Under the pieces are notes generated by a model. The model did no database searches. It saw only the letters and a list, made by a program, of their open reading frames with translations, and was not told the DNA's origin. Below are positions 10,368 to 18,533 of a stretch of DNA of 64,000 nucleotides, in pieces. Position 1 is the stretch's first letter; each line of letters begins with the position of its first letter. Source of the DNA: Pseudomonas laurylsulfatiphila (GTDB taxonomy: Bacteria; Pseudomonadota; Gammaproteobacteria; Pseudomonadales; Pseudomonadaceae). The position numbers were made by a program, and so were the translations under genes. The DNA lies in the NCBI RefSeq assembly GCF_002934665.1, contig NZ_NIRS01000005.1:186001-250000 (forward strand). Reading direction: 5' to 3'.

Positions 10368-10850
10368 ATCCCGCCACGTCAGGTACACCCGCACATCGAA
10401 CTCCACCTGGTGATACCCCGGCAGCATGTGCTCGCACAGTTTGTAGAAAGCCTTGTTGTGGTCCGATTCCTTGAAGTGCGCCAGCTCATGCACCACGATC
10501 ATTTTCAGGAACTCGCAAGGCGCTTCCTTGAACAGCGAAGCGATGCGGATTTCCTTCTTGGCCTTGAGCTTGCCGCCTTGCACCCGGGAAATTGTAGTGT
10601 GCAGGCCAAGGGCACGGTGAGTGAGGTCCAGGCGGTTGTCGAACAGCACCTTGTCGATGGCCGGAGCATTACGCAGGTATTCCTGCTTGAGGTCCAGGGC
10701 ATAGGTGTACAGCGCCTTGTCGCTCTGCACCCCGTGTTTTTCCGGGTAGCGCTGGCTCAGGTAGTCGCCCAGCCGACCATCGGCGATCAGCTGGCGCACC
10801 TGATCCTGCAAGGTGGCGGGATAGGCCTGGAGATATTTCAACACGGTCAT
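10362..10850 (-). CDS. YgjP-like (M48-related) metallopeptidase
   Basis: This is a 162-residue protein with the zinc-peptidase signature HELAH in VVHELAHFKESDHNKAFY, followed at the usual distance by LCEHMLPGY. The arrangement matches the YgjP-like metallopeptidase domain (DUF45). There is no signal peptide, so it is probably cytoplasmic. I chose ATG 10850 (MTVLKYLQAYPATLQ); a GTG seven codons upstream is possible, and neither has a good ribosome-binding site. The TAG stop lies inside a REP singlet, so the end of the protein may have been set by that repeat. Substrates are unknown. Confidence 0.78.
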   Translation of the reverse strand: MTVLKYLQAYPATLQDQVRQLIADGRLGDYLSQRYPEKHGVQSDKALYTYALDLKQEYLRNAPAIDKVLFDNRLDLTHRALGLHTTISRVQGGKLKAKKEIRIASLFKEAPCEFLKMIVVHELAHFKESDHNKAFYKLCEHMLPGYHQVEFDVRVYLTWRDL

Positions 10851-10895
10851 CGGGGCGGCAATACAGGTCACTGAAAGGTCGCCAGTGTAGCGAAT

Positions 10896-13019
10896 TCAGC
10901 GGGGCAGCGCGCTCCAGTCAAACGGCTGGACAAAGCCCCCTGCGTCCTCGGCCATCATCGGCTGGGCCACCAGGAAGCCTTGCACATATTCGCAGCCGTT
11001 GGCCCGCAGCCATTCATACTGCGCGACGGTTTCCACCCCTTCGGCAATCACCAGCACCCCGAACTGTTTGCACAGGTCGATCACACTGCGCACCAGCGCC
11101 GCATCCCGAACCGAGTCCGGCAACCGGGCTATCAAATGCCGGTCGAGCTTGAGGGTGTCCAGCTCCAGGTCGCGCAGGTGCGACAGGGAGCACGGGCCGG
11201 CCCCGAAGTCATCCAATGCCACTCGTACGCCCAGATTGTGCAACAGGCGTAACTGCTTGCGGGTTTCCTCGGGGTGATGCATCAAGGCCTCTTCCGTGAT
11301 CTCGACCTCCAGATGACGCGGCTGCAAGCCATGGCGTTCCAGCACCTGGCGCAGTTCGGTGGCCAGATTGGGCATGCCGAACTGCGTACTGCTCAAGCTG
11401 ACGCCGAGCACCAGATCCTCGGTAAACAGGGTTTCCCAGGCTTTGCGCTGCCCGGCGCTGCGGTGGTAGATCCAGCTGCCCAGACGACTGATCAGCCGCG
11501 CCTCCTCCAGCAATGGCAAAAACAGCCCCGGCGGCACATCGCCAACGCTTGGATGCTGCCAGCGCAGCAAGGCCTCGAAACCACGAATCCGACCGTCCGC
11601 TATCGCAACCTGAGGCTGATACACCAGGTTGAAATCCCGGTTCTCGATGGCCGTGCGCACACTTTCTTCCAGCATCAGCCGCGAGCGCGCCCGGCCGTTC
11701 ATTTCGTGATCGTAGAAGCGATATTGCTGACGACCGGCACGCTTGGCTTCGTACATGGCGATGTCGGCCGCCCGCAGCATCCCGTCGAGATTGGCAGCAC
11801 AATCGGGGAACGTAGCAATGCCGATGCTGGCACCCAGGGCGATATCGAGGCCGTCGACCTGCTGACAGATCGACACGCGCTCGATGAGCTTCTCGGCAAT
11901 CTTCGCCGCTTGCTCGGGGACCTCCAGATCCAGCAGCGCGGTGAATTCATCGCCGCCCATCCGCGCCAGAATATCGAAGGGCCGCAAGCACGCCTTCAAC
12001 TGTTCGGAGACCCAGCGCAGCACCCGATCGCCCGCATCGTGCCCGAGCGAATCATTGACGCGCTTGAAGCCGTCGAGGTCCAGATACATCAAGACCCAGG
12101 AACTGTCGGTACGTTCACCGCGCAACAGCAGGTTCTCTACGGTCTGGTAGAAACCGCGGCGGTTGAGCAATCCGGTCAGCGGATCGGTGACCGCCTGAAA
12201 CTCCAGTTGCTGATGCAGATGGCGCACCACCGACATGTCCAGCACGGTCACTACCATTGCATGTTGCTCGGCAGGCAATGGCGCACAGGACAAGGCCACC
12301 GGCACCTGCTGGCCGCGCGTCGTACGCAGCAGAGCATCGTGCAGGCGCAAGGTTTCGCCACGTTTGTAGCCCGTGAAAAACTCGGAATCGGCCCAGACCG
12401 GGACATGGGGCTTTTGCAGATAGTCCAGAAATTCCTTGCCTTGCAGTTCCTGCACCGGGGCATTGAGCAGCCGCGACATCGCCGGATTGGCAAAACCGAT
12501 CAGACCGTCCTCCCCCAATACCAGAATGCCTTCGGCCGTGTTATCCAGCACCGACGCATTGAAGGCCCGGGCGGATTCCAGGTCATGACTCAAGCGCTGC
12601 AAGGCACGGCGGTTGCGCTGGTGTTCGAGCAACGCCTGGACCTTGGGCGTGAAGATCTGCGGATCGAACGGCTTGAACAGGTAATCCACCGCACCGCTGG
12701 CATAGCCCTTGATGACCGCGTCCTGGGACTGTTCATTGGCGGTCAGGAAAATGATCGGCGTGAGGCGGGTCCGCTGGCTACCGCGCATCAGACGCGCCAC
12801 TTCATAACCGTCCATGCCCGGCATCTGCACGTCCAGCAGCACCAGGTCGATATCGTGCTCAAGCAACAAGCCGAGGGCCTCGAATCCCGAGGTGGCAGTA
12901 ATGACTCGCCAGCCCTGGCGCTGTAACAACGCGCGCATGCTGATCAGGTTTTCAGGGTAATCGTCTACGACTAAAAGGGTTGAGCCGCCGTCTACTGGCG
13001 TGGGTTGCGCGCATTCCAT
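10896..13019 (-). CDS. Response regulator with PAS, GGDEF and EAL domains
   Basis: This is a 707-residue cyclic-di-GMP signalling protein. The receiver domain (residues ~13-125) has Asp63 as phosphoacceptor in LVLLDVQMPGMDGYE, plus Thr93 and Lys116. A PAS-like segment spans ~150-265. The GGDEF domain (~275-440) has an intact GGDEF at 355-359 and an inhibitory-site RxxD (RPFD, 346-349), so diguanylate cyclase activity is expected. The EAL domain (~445-700) has EALLRW at 482, EITE, DDFGAG and AEGVET. However, the metal-binding Asn of the usual VNLS motif is Ser541 (VSLSSTQ), so phosphodiesterase activity may be weak. No partner histidine kinase is adjacent. Confidence 0.9.
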   Translation of the reverse strand: MECAQPTPVDGGSTLLVVDDYPENLISMRALLQRQGWRVITATSGFEALGLLLEHDIDLVLLDVQMPGMDGYEVARLMRGSQRTRLTPIIFLTANEQSQDAVIKGYASGAVDYLFKPFDPQIFTPKVQALLEHQRNRRALQRLSHDLESARAFNASVLDNTAEGILVLGEDGLIGFANPAMSRLLNAPVQELQGKEFLDYLQKPHVPVWADSEFFTGYKRGETLRLHDALLRTTRGQQVPVALSCAPLPAEQHAMVVTVLDMSVVRHLHQQLEFQAVTDPLTGLLNRRGFYQTVENLLLRGERTDSSWVLMYLDLDGFKRVNDSLGHDAGDRVLRWVSEQLKACLRPFDILARMGGDEFTALLDLEVPEQAAKIAEKLIERVSICQQVDGLDIALGASIGIATFPDCAANLDGMLRAADIAMYEAKRAGRQQYRFYDHEMNGRARSRLMLEESVRTAIENRDFNLVYQPQVAIADGRIRGFEALLRWQHPSVGDVPPGLFLPLLEEARLISRLGSWIYHRSAGQRKAWETLFTEDLVLGVSLSSTQFGMPNLATELRQVLERHGLQPRHLEVEITEEALMHHPEETRKQLRLLHNLGVRVALDDFGAGPCSLSHLRDLELDTLKLDRHLIARLPDSVRDAALVRSVIDLCKQFGVLVIAEGVETVAQYEWLRANGCEYVQGFLVAQPMMAEDAGGFVQPFDWSALPR

Positions 13020-13242
13020 GCTGCTTCTCTTATTGCGGGGCGTCAGGCCGGTTTCTCGTGAAAACCGGACAAATACTGTGCTTTCACTCTAGACCCGGTT
13101 CTGCAAAAGCAGAAGATATCAGTGAGCCATCATTCATCATTGTGACTTTTTGCCGACTAACGGTCGATGGTTCAACACCATAAAAACCGGTAAAGATGGC
13201 ATTTCGACAGGATGTTGACGCCAGCCACCCGTCAGACAAGCG
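13020..13242. other. Gene-free, AT-richer divergent intergenic region
   Basis: This begins the ~320-bp gap between the GGDEF-EAL gene (minus) and the alginate lyase gene (plus). It is clearly richer in A+T than the surrounding genes and holds no REP element or plausible coding frame. It should contain the promoter of the minus-strand gene, but I cannot pick one with confidence. Confidence 0.6.
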
Positions 13243-13271
13243 TTAACAAAAACTCTCGCTACGCTTATAAA
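13243..13271 (+). promoter_or_regulatory. Putative sigma-70 promoter of the alginate lyase gene
   Basis: A -35-like TTAACA (13243-13248) and a -10-like TATAAA (13266-13271) are separated by exactly 17 bases, about 70 bases upstream of the PL7 start codon. Five of six bases match the consensus in each box. This is inferred from sequence only. Confidence 0.55.
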
Positions 13272-13341
13272 GGCCGCCCCAAAAGCGCGGTCTAGAGCAT
13301 CTGGCACGCCCGTTCAGCATGAATCAAGCGGAAGAACCGAC

Positions 13342-14010
13342 ATGATCGATCTCGCAACCTGGAACCTCAGCGTCCCCGTCGGCAGCCCGCCGTACACCGT
13401 CGAAACCTCCAAGCTGGTGGATGGCTTCAAGGATCAATACTTCCACTCCGACACCGGCACGTTGTTTTTCTGGTCGCCCGTGACCGGCTCCCGTACCGAA
13501 AACGCGATTTATCCACGTACCGAGCTGCGTGAGACCTACAGCAACGGCACGTTGAAAAACTGGTATTACCCGGATGCCGACAATTTGTTGCATGCCACGC
13601 TGGCAGTGAACCAGGTGCCGAGCTCCGGGAAAATCGTCATCGGCCAGATCCATGCCTATCAAAGCCAGAAACCGCTGGTGAAGGTTGAGTACCAATACAA
13701 AACCAGTACGGCCACCGGCAATATCGTCGCCAAGGTCCGGATGCATCCCGATGACGATACAGGCCGGGTGATCATCGTTGCGACAGGGGTGAAACTCGAC
13801 CAGGAATTCAACTACCTCATCCACCTCAGCCCCGGTGGCGCCTTGGGCATCAGCGCGGCAGGTTATCAGTGGGATACGCAAATCAGCGCCACCTGGCGCG
13901 ACAAGCCGCTGTACTTCAAGGCCGGGGTCTATGTGCAGGACAACACCGGGTACACCAGCGAAGGCGGGAAAGTGACCTTCAGCAAGCTGGATATCGATCA
14001 CGATAAGTAG
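13342..14010 (+). CDS. PL7 family polysaccharide lyase (alginate lyase)
   Basis: This 222-residue protein has all three signatures of polysaccharide lyase family 7 (alginate lyase 2 fold): RTELRE at 59-64, QIH at 102-104 and YFKAGVYVQ at 191-199. The family's catalytic Gln/His/Tyr/Arg residues are therefore in place. By family it cleaves alginate by beta-elimination; QIH is usually linked to guluronate-containing substrate preference. There is no signal peptide: the fold begins almost at the start codon, so export, if any, is not by Sec. GGAAG upstream of ATG 13342 is a good ribosome-binding site. It stands alone, outside any alginate biosynthesis cluster. Confidence 0.92.
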   Translation: MIDLATWNLSVPVGSPPYTVETSKLVDGFKDQYFHSDTGTLFFWSPVTGSRTENAIYPRTELRETYSNGTLKNWYYPDADNLLHATLAVNQVPSSGKIVIGQIHAYQSQKPLVKVEYQYKTSTATGNIVAKVRMHPDDDTGRVIIVATGVKLDQEFNYLIHLSPGGALGISAAGYQWDTQISATWRDKPLYFKAGVYVQDNTGYTSEGGKVTFSKLDIDHDK

Positions 14011-14024
14011 TGTTTACCGTTGGA

Positions 14025-14077
14025 AAGATCGCAGCCTTCGGCAGTTCCTACAGGGCACTGTGGCTGCGATCTTTTGA
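14025..14077. repeat. REP doublet R6 (GCAGCC family), one arm shortened
   Basis: The left arm is a full unit AAAGATCGCAGCCTTCGGCA with TTCCTACAG. The right arm reads CTGTGGCTGCGATCTTTT and lacks the AGGAGCTGCCGAAG portion, so the hairpin is imperfect. Confidence 0.8.
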
Positions 14078-14087
14078 TCTTGCGCTC

Positions 14088-14117
14088 ACAAAAAACCCGC
14101 ATTTCTGCGGGTTTTTC
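14088..14117 (-). terminator. Intrinsic terminator downstream of fba
   Basis: A 10-bp perfect stem (AAAACCCGCA at 14092-14101 with TGCGGGTTTT at 14106-14115) has a 4-base loop. Read on the minus strand, the stem is followed by a T run, which suits termination of fba. It may also work on the plus strand for the lyase gene. Confidence 0.88.
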
Positions 14118-14140
14118 ATGCGACTGAAACGCTGAAGGTC

Positions 14141-15205
14141 TTAGTTGACCTTGGCGTTCAACTCACCTTTAAGGTAACGCTGATACATGCCTTCCAGCGA
14201 GATCGCCTTGATCTTCGATGCATTACCGGCAGTACCGAAGGCTTCGTAGCGAGCGATACATACATCGCGCATGGCGGTGACAGTGGCGCCGAAGAATTTA
14301 CGCGGGTCGAATTCGCTCGGGTTGGTGGCCATCAGGCGACGCATGGCGCCAGTGGATGCCAGGCGCAGGTCGGTGTCGATGTTGACCTTGCGCACGCCGT
14401 GCTTGATGCCTTCGACGATTTCTTCAACCGGTACGCCGTAGGTTTCCTTGATGTCGCCGCCGTACTGATTGATGATCGCCAGCCACTCTTGCGGAACCGA
14501 AGACGAACCGTGCATCACCAGGTGAGTGTTCGGAATGCGCTTGTGGATTTCCTTGATGCGGTCGATCGCCAGCACATCGCCGGTAGGCGGCTTGGTGAAC
14601 TTGTAGGCGCCGTGGCTGGTGCCGATGGCAATGGCCAAGGCATCAACCTGAGTGCGTTTTACGAAGTCAGCGGCTTCTTCCGGGTCGGTCAGCATCTGGC
14701 TGTGATCCAGAACGCCTTCGGCGCCGATGCCGTCTTCTTCACCGGCCATGCCGGTTTCCAGCGAACCCAGGCAACCCAGCTCGCCTTCTACCGAAACGCC
14801 GCAGGCGTGAGCCATGGCCACAGTCTGCTGGGTAACGCGCACGTTGTAGTCGTAGTCGGTCGGGGTCTTGCCGTCTTCGCCCAGGGAACCGTCCATCATC
14901 ACCGAGCTGAAGCCCAGCTGGATAGAACGCTGGCAGACGTCAGGGCTGGTGCCGTGGTCCTGGTGCATGCACACCGGGATGTGCGGGAATTCTTCGATGG
15001 CGGCCAGGATCAGGTGACGCAGGAACGGTGCACCGGCGTATTTGCGAGCACCGGCCGAAGCCTGGACGATCACCGGGGAGTCAGTCTTGTCAGCGGCTTC
15101 CATGATGGCGCGCATCTGCTCAAGGTTGTTGACGTTGAAGGCTGGAACGCCGTAGCCGAACTCGGCTGCGTGGTCCAGCATCTGGCGCATGCTGATAAGT
15201 GCCAT
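14141..15205 (-). CDS. fba: Class II fructose-1,6-bisphosphate aldolase
   Basis: This 354-residue enzyme of the zinc-dependent class II (CbbA-like) type interconverts fructose 1,6-bisphosphate with dihydroxyacetone phosphate and glyceraldehyde 3-phosphate. The N-terminus GVPAFNVNNLEQM and the zinc-ligand segment PVCMHQDHGTS (around residue 80) are family hallmarks. VHMGSSSVP-like (LVMHGSSSVP) and VRKVNIDTDLR are the phosphate-binding regions. It is the last gene of the minus-strand series tkt, epd, pgk, fba, and ends in an intrinsic terminator. As Pseudomonas lack phosphofructokinase, the enzyme serves mainly gluconeogenesis and pentose-phosphate recycling. Confidence 0.96.
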   Translation of the reverse strand: MALISMRQMLDHAAEFGYGVPAFNVNNLEQMRAIMEAADKTDSPVIVQASAGARKYAGAPFLRHLILAAIEEFPHIPVCMHQDHGTSPDVCQRSIQLGFSSVMMDGSLGEDGKTPTDYDYNVRVTQQTVAMAHACGVSVEGELGCLGSLETGMAGEEDGIGAEGVLDHSQMLTDPEEAADFVKRTQVDALAIAIGTSHGAYKFTKPPTGDVLAIDRIKEIHKRIPNTHLVMHGSSSVPQEWLAIINQYGGDIKETYGVPVEEIVEGIKHGVRKVNIDTDLRLASTGAMRRLMATNPSEFDPRKFFGATVTAMRDVCIARYEAFGTAGNASKIKAISLEGMYQRYLKGELNAKVN

Positions 15206-15346
15206 TGTGTGTGTCTCTCCCGGTTGAGGGTCGTTAATCGTGCCAGCCTGCCGTAGCGGCGGCGGCTATTCAAGTTATTGCAGATCGGGGGTTGGCCCGG
15301 GCTGCGAATTCGGTGTTGCGAAAATCTCAAGAACTTCCCCGGAACC

Positions 15347-15449
15347 CTGTGGGAGCGAGCCTGCTCGCGATGGTGGCCCAGACAGCGCGGGCATTCAGGT
15401 GCCCAACGTTATCGTTAACGACCATCGCGAGCAGGCTCGCTCCTACAGG
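15347..15449. repeat. REP doublet R7 (GCGAGC family, ~103 bp, heads outward)
   Basis: The left arm begins CCTGTGGGAGCGAGCCTGCT and the right arm ends GGCTCGCTCCTACAGG. The spacer contains GTTATCGTTAACGACCATCG, shared with R8. It lies between the lipoprotein gene and the fba start. Confidence 0.92.
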
Positions 15450-15464
15450 TACGGCGTAGTCCGT

Positions 15465-15806
15465 TTATTGCGTTTTACAACCGCGCCCAATCAAATCATT
15501 GGTGGCGACCCAGTAAACCAGGCCTTCCTCACCTTTTATGTGAAACGCCAGCATGTCATTGCTGTACAGCGAACCCGATGCACCCGGTTCCTGCTTCAAG
15601 CGGTAGACCTGATCGGCACCGCCCAGGCGCACGTCAACTTCCTTGCGGCTGTCGTCGGTGTAGCGCCACAGCACTTTGGCCTGGCTGTCGCAGGTCCAGG
15701 TGGTCCAGTTATCCACAGGTGCGGACGACTGGAACGGGTTCAACTGATTCAGCTGAGCACAACCGGCCAACAACGCCAGCGCCGTAACGGCGATAAAACC
15801 TTTCAT
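15465..15806 (-). CDS. MliC-like lysozyme-inhibitor lipoprotein
   Basis: This 113-residue protein starts with a lipoprotein signal peptide (MKGFIAVTALALLAGCAQ; lipobox LLAGC, Cys16). The mature part WTTWTCDSQAKVLWRYTDDSR and YSNDMLAFHIKGEEGLVYWV resembles the MliC/PliC family of c-type lysozyme inhibitors, which protect the cell wall from host lysozyme at the outer membrane. Two further cysteines (Cys in TWTCD and near the C-terminus) could form the family's disulfide. It lies inside the carbon-metabolism block between the second lipoprotein and fba, an unrelated insertion by function. Confidence 0.72.
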   Translation of the reverse strand: MKGFIAVTALALLAGCAQLNQLNPFQSSAPVDNWTTWTCDSQAKVLWRYTDDSRKEVDVRLGGADQVYRLKQEPGASGSLYSNDMLAFHIKGEEGLVYWVATNDLIGRGCKTQ

Positions 15807-15862
15807 CCGTGTCCCTCAACTGGCGGCGCACGCTGCCAGCCCTGAGTAATGAGTCAGACCCA

Positions 15863-16084
15863 TCAAGGGCAGCCATGTTCCTTGGCGGGCGTCCGGGTCT
15901 CGTATTTGTCCAGGCCTTCCGGCCCGGAACGCTTGTTGAGCACCGGGTTGGTTTCGGCCTGCCAGTCAGCCTGGTAGCAGCCCTTGTCCGACTCGGACGG
16001 CGCCGGTTCCGCAGTGGCCTTCGGGTTACTCCCGCACGCCACCAGCGAACCTGCGATGATCAACAGCGCTAACGTCTTGACCAT
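15863..16084 (-). CDS. Small predicted lipoprotein of unknown function
   Basis: This is a 73-residue protein with a clear lipobox (MVKTLALLIIAGSLVACGSN; Cys17). The mature 57 residues are short and polar, with two more cysteines (KGCYQADW and EHGCP). I chose ATG 16084, with GGGAG eight bases upstream; a longer in-frame start at 16108 would place polar residues ahead of the signal peptide. No family is recognised. It lies between pgk and the MliC-like gene on the same strand. Confidence 0.65.
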   Translation of the reverse strand: MVKTLALLIIAGSLVACGSNPKATAEPAPSESDKGCYQADWQAETNPVLNKRSGPEGLDKYETRTPAKEHGCP

Positions 16085-16119
16085 GTCAACACTCCCTTGC
16101 CTGGTCAAACGGGCGACCC

Positions 16120-17283
16120 TCAGGCCTTGGCCCGGCTTTCCAGGACTTCAACGGCTGGCAACACCTTGCCTTCGACGAATTCGAGGAACGCGCCGCCACC
16201 GGTAGAAATGTAGGAGATCTGCTCGGCCACGCCATATTTGTCGATGGCGGCCAGGGTGTCGCCACCGCCGGCAATGGAGAACGCCGCGCTGTCTGCGATG
16301 GCCTGGGCCAGCACTTTGGTGCCATTGCCGAACTGGTCGAATTCGAACACGCCGACCGGACCATTCCACAGGATGGTCTTGGACGATTTCAGCAGTTCGG
16401 CGAAGTTCGCGGCGGTCTGCGGGCCGATGTCCAGGATCATGTCGTCGGCAGCGACGTCAGCGATCAGCTTGACGGTCGCAGCGGCGCTTTCAGCGAATTC
16501 CTTGGCAACCACCACGTCCACTGGCAGCGGCACGCTGACTTTGGCGGCGATGGCGCGAGCGGTGTCGAGCAGGTCCGGCTCGTACAGCGACTTGCCGACC
16601 GGGTGACCGGCAGCGGCCAGGAAGGTGTTGGCAATGCCGCCGCCGACGATCAACTGATCGCAGATCTGGCTCAGGCTGTTCAGTACGTCGAGTTTGGTCG
16701 ACACCTTGGAGCCGGCGACGATGGCCGCCATCGGCTGGGCCGGGGCGCCCAGGGCTTTGCCCAGTGCGTCCAGTTCAGCAGCCAGCAACGGGCCGGCAGC
16801 GGCGACTTTGGCGAACTTGGCCACGCCGTGGGTCGAACCCTCGGCACGGTGAGCGGTGCCGAAGGCGTCCATCACGAACACGTCGCACAGGGCGGCGTAC
16901 TGCTGGGCCAGTTCGTCGGCGTTCTTTTTCTCGCCTTTGTTGAAGCGCACGTTTTCGAACAGCACGATGTCGCCGGCCTTGACGTCAACACCGCCCAGGT
17001 AATCAGCCACCAGCGGCACTTCACGGCCCAAGGCGCGGCTCAGGTAGTCGGCAACCGGCTTGAGGCTGTTCTCGGCCGAGAACTCGCCTTCGGTCGGACG
17101 GCCAAGGTGCGAGCAGACCATCACGGCCGCGCCTTTTTCCAGGGCCAGCTTGATGGTCGGCAGCGAGGCCAGGATACGCGCATCGCTGCTGACAACACCG
17201 TCCTTGACTGGGACGTTGAGGTCTTCGCGGATCAATACGCGCTTACCTTGCAGATCGAGGTCGGACATCTTCAACACGGTCAT
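16120..17283 (-). CDS. pgk: Phosphoglycerate kinase
   Basis: This 387-residue monomeric kinase transfers phosphate between 1,3-bisphosphoglycerate and ADP. Visible signatures are KRVLIREDLNVPVKDG at the N-terminus (3-phosphoglycerate site), MVCSHLGRPTEG, and the nucleotide-binding GGGDTLAAIDKYG and STGGGAFLEFVEG near the C-terminus. ATG 17283 was preferred to an in-frame start three codons upstream because it gives the standard MTVLKMSDLDLQ start. It begins 12 bases after the epd stop, so the two are co-transcribed. Confidence 0.96.
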   Translation of the reverse strand: MTVLKMSDLDLQGKRVLIREDLNVPVKDGVVSSDARILASLPTIKLALEKGAAVMVCSHLGRPTEGEFSAENSLKPVADYLSRALGREVPLVADYLGGVDVKAGDIVLFENVRFNKGEKKNADELAQQYAALCDVFVMDAFGTAHRAEGSTHGVAKFAKVAAAGPLLAAELDALGKALGAPAQPMAAIVAGSKVSTKLDVLNSLSQICDQLIVGGGIANTFLAAAGHPVGKSLYEPDLLDTARAIAAKVSVPLPVDVVVAKEFAESAAATVKLIADVAADDMILDIGPQTAANFAELLKSSKTILWNGPVGVFEFDQFGNGTKVLAQAIADSAAFSIAGGGDTLAAIDKYGVAEQISYISTGGGAFLEFVEGKVLPAVEVLESRAKA

Positions 17284-17295
17284 GGGTCGCACTTC

Positions 17296-18348
17296 CTACG
17301 GTTTTTTTGAAGTTGCTGTTTGCAGATAGTGTTCTGCAACGTCCAGCATTCGGTTGGCAAAACCCCATTCGTTGTCGAACCAGGCCAGGATGTTCACCAG
17401 CCGAGGGCCGGAAACGCGGGTCTGACTGGCATCGACGATCGCCGAATGTGGGTCATGGTTGAAATCACAGCTTGCGTGGGGTAACTCGGTGTAAGCCAGC
17501 AGGCCTTTGAGCGGGCCGCTGGTGGCGGCTTCGCGCAGGATCCGGTTGACCTCGGTGGCGTCGGTCGTGGTGGCGGTCTGCATCGTGATATCGAGGCAGG
17601 ACACGTTGACCGTCGGCACCCGCACGGCTTTGGCCTGAATTCGTCCGGCAAGTTCCGGCAACAGGCGTTCGATACCGCGCGCCAGACCGGTGGACACCGG
17701 AATCACCGACTGGAACGCCGAACGGGTGCGGCGCAGGTCTTCGTGGTGATAGGCATCGATGACCGGCTGATCGTTCATCGCCGAGTGAATGGTGGTGATC
17801 GACACGTAATCCAGGCCAATGGCCTGATTCAGCAGGCGCAACAGCGGCACGCCGCAGTTGGTGGTGCAGGACGCGTTGGACACCAGCAGCTCATCGCCGG
17901 TCAGGCAATCCTGGTTCACGCCGTAGACGATGGTGGCGTCGACATCGGTCTCGCTGGCCATCGGCTGGGAAAACAGCACGCGCGGGGCGCCGGCGTCGAG
18001 GAAACGCTGGCCGTCTTCGCGAGTGTGGTAAGCGCCGGAGCACTCCAGCACCAGATCGATGCCCAGGGATGCCCAATCGATGCCTTCGGGGGTGGCACTG
18101 CGCAGGACCTTCACGCAGTCACCATTAATATGCAGACAATCGCCGTCGACCTTCACTTCGCCGGGGAACCGGCCATGGGTGGAGTCGAAGCGTGTCAGGT
18201 ATTCGATGCTGGCCATGTCCGCCAGATCGTTGATCGCGACAATCTCGAACCCGGCTTTCTCGCCTCGCTCGAACAACGCACGCAAGACGCAACGACCAAT
18301 CCGGCCGTAGCCGTTGAGTGCAACTTTGTAGGGACGCGGTTGAGGCAT
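17296..18348 (-). CDS. epd: D-erythrose-4-phosphate dehydrogenase
   Basis: This 350-residue NAD-dependent dehydrogenase of the GAPDH superfamily oxidises erythrose 4-phosphate to 4-phosphoerythronate, the first step of pyridoxal phosphate synthesis. The NAD-binding NGYGRIGR is at 12-19 and the catalytic Cys161 in SNASCTTNC. Position between tkt and pgk is the classical location of epd and favours Epd over glycolytic Gap, although GAPDH activity cannot be excluded. ATG 18348 gives the standard MPQPRPYKVALNG start; an upstream TTG-type start is less likely. Confidence 0.9.
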   Translation of the reverse strand: MPQPRPYKVALNGYGRIGRCVLRALFERGEKAGFEIVAINDLADMASIEYLTRFDSTHGRFPGEVKVDGDCLHINGDCVKVLRSATPEGIDWASLGIDLVLECSGAYHTREDGQRFLDAGAPRVLFSQPMASETDVDATIVYGVNQDCLTGDELLVSNASCTTNCGVPLLRLLNQAIGLDYVSITTIHSAMNDQPVIDAYHHEDLRRTRSAFQSVIPVSTGLARGIERLLPELAGRIQAKAVRVPTVNVSCLDITMQTATTTDATEVNRILREAATSGPLKGLLAYTELPHASCDFNHDPHSAIVDASQTRVSGPRLVNILAWFDNEWGFANRMLDVAEHYLQTATSKKP

Positions 18349-18397
18349 GGGGTTCTCGATAGACGCAGTCAGACGAAATCTCGTTAACAACACACCC

Positions 18398-18500
18398 TTG
18401 TAGGAGCGAGCTTGCTCGCGATGGACTTCAGGACAACGCGTTCATCCAGACAGCCAGCGTTATCGTTAACGACCATCGCGAGCAAGCTCGCTCCTACAGG
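18398..18500. repeat. REP doublet R8 (GCGAGC family, ~103 bp, heads outward)
   Basis: Arms begin TTGTAGGAGCGAGCTTGCTC; the spacer has GTTATCGTTAACGACC as in R7. It separates tkt from epd within the same transcription direction and may act as a partial processing or termination hairpin. Confidence 0.92.
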
Positions 18501-18533
18501 GGATCGCGGTGGCCAGGGCCACCGCGTCGTGTT

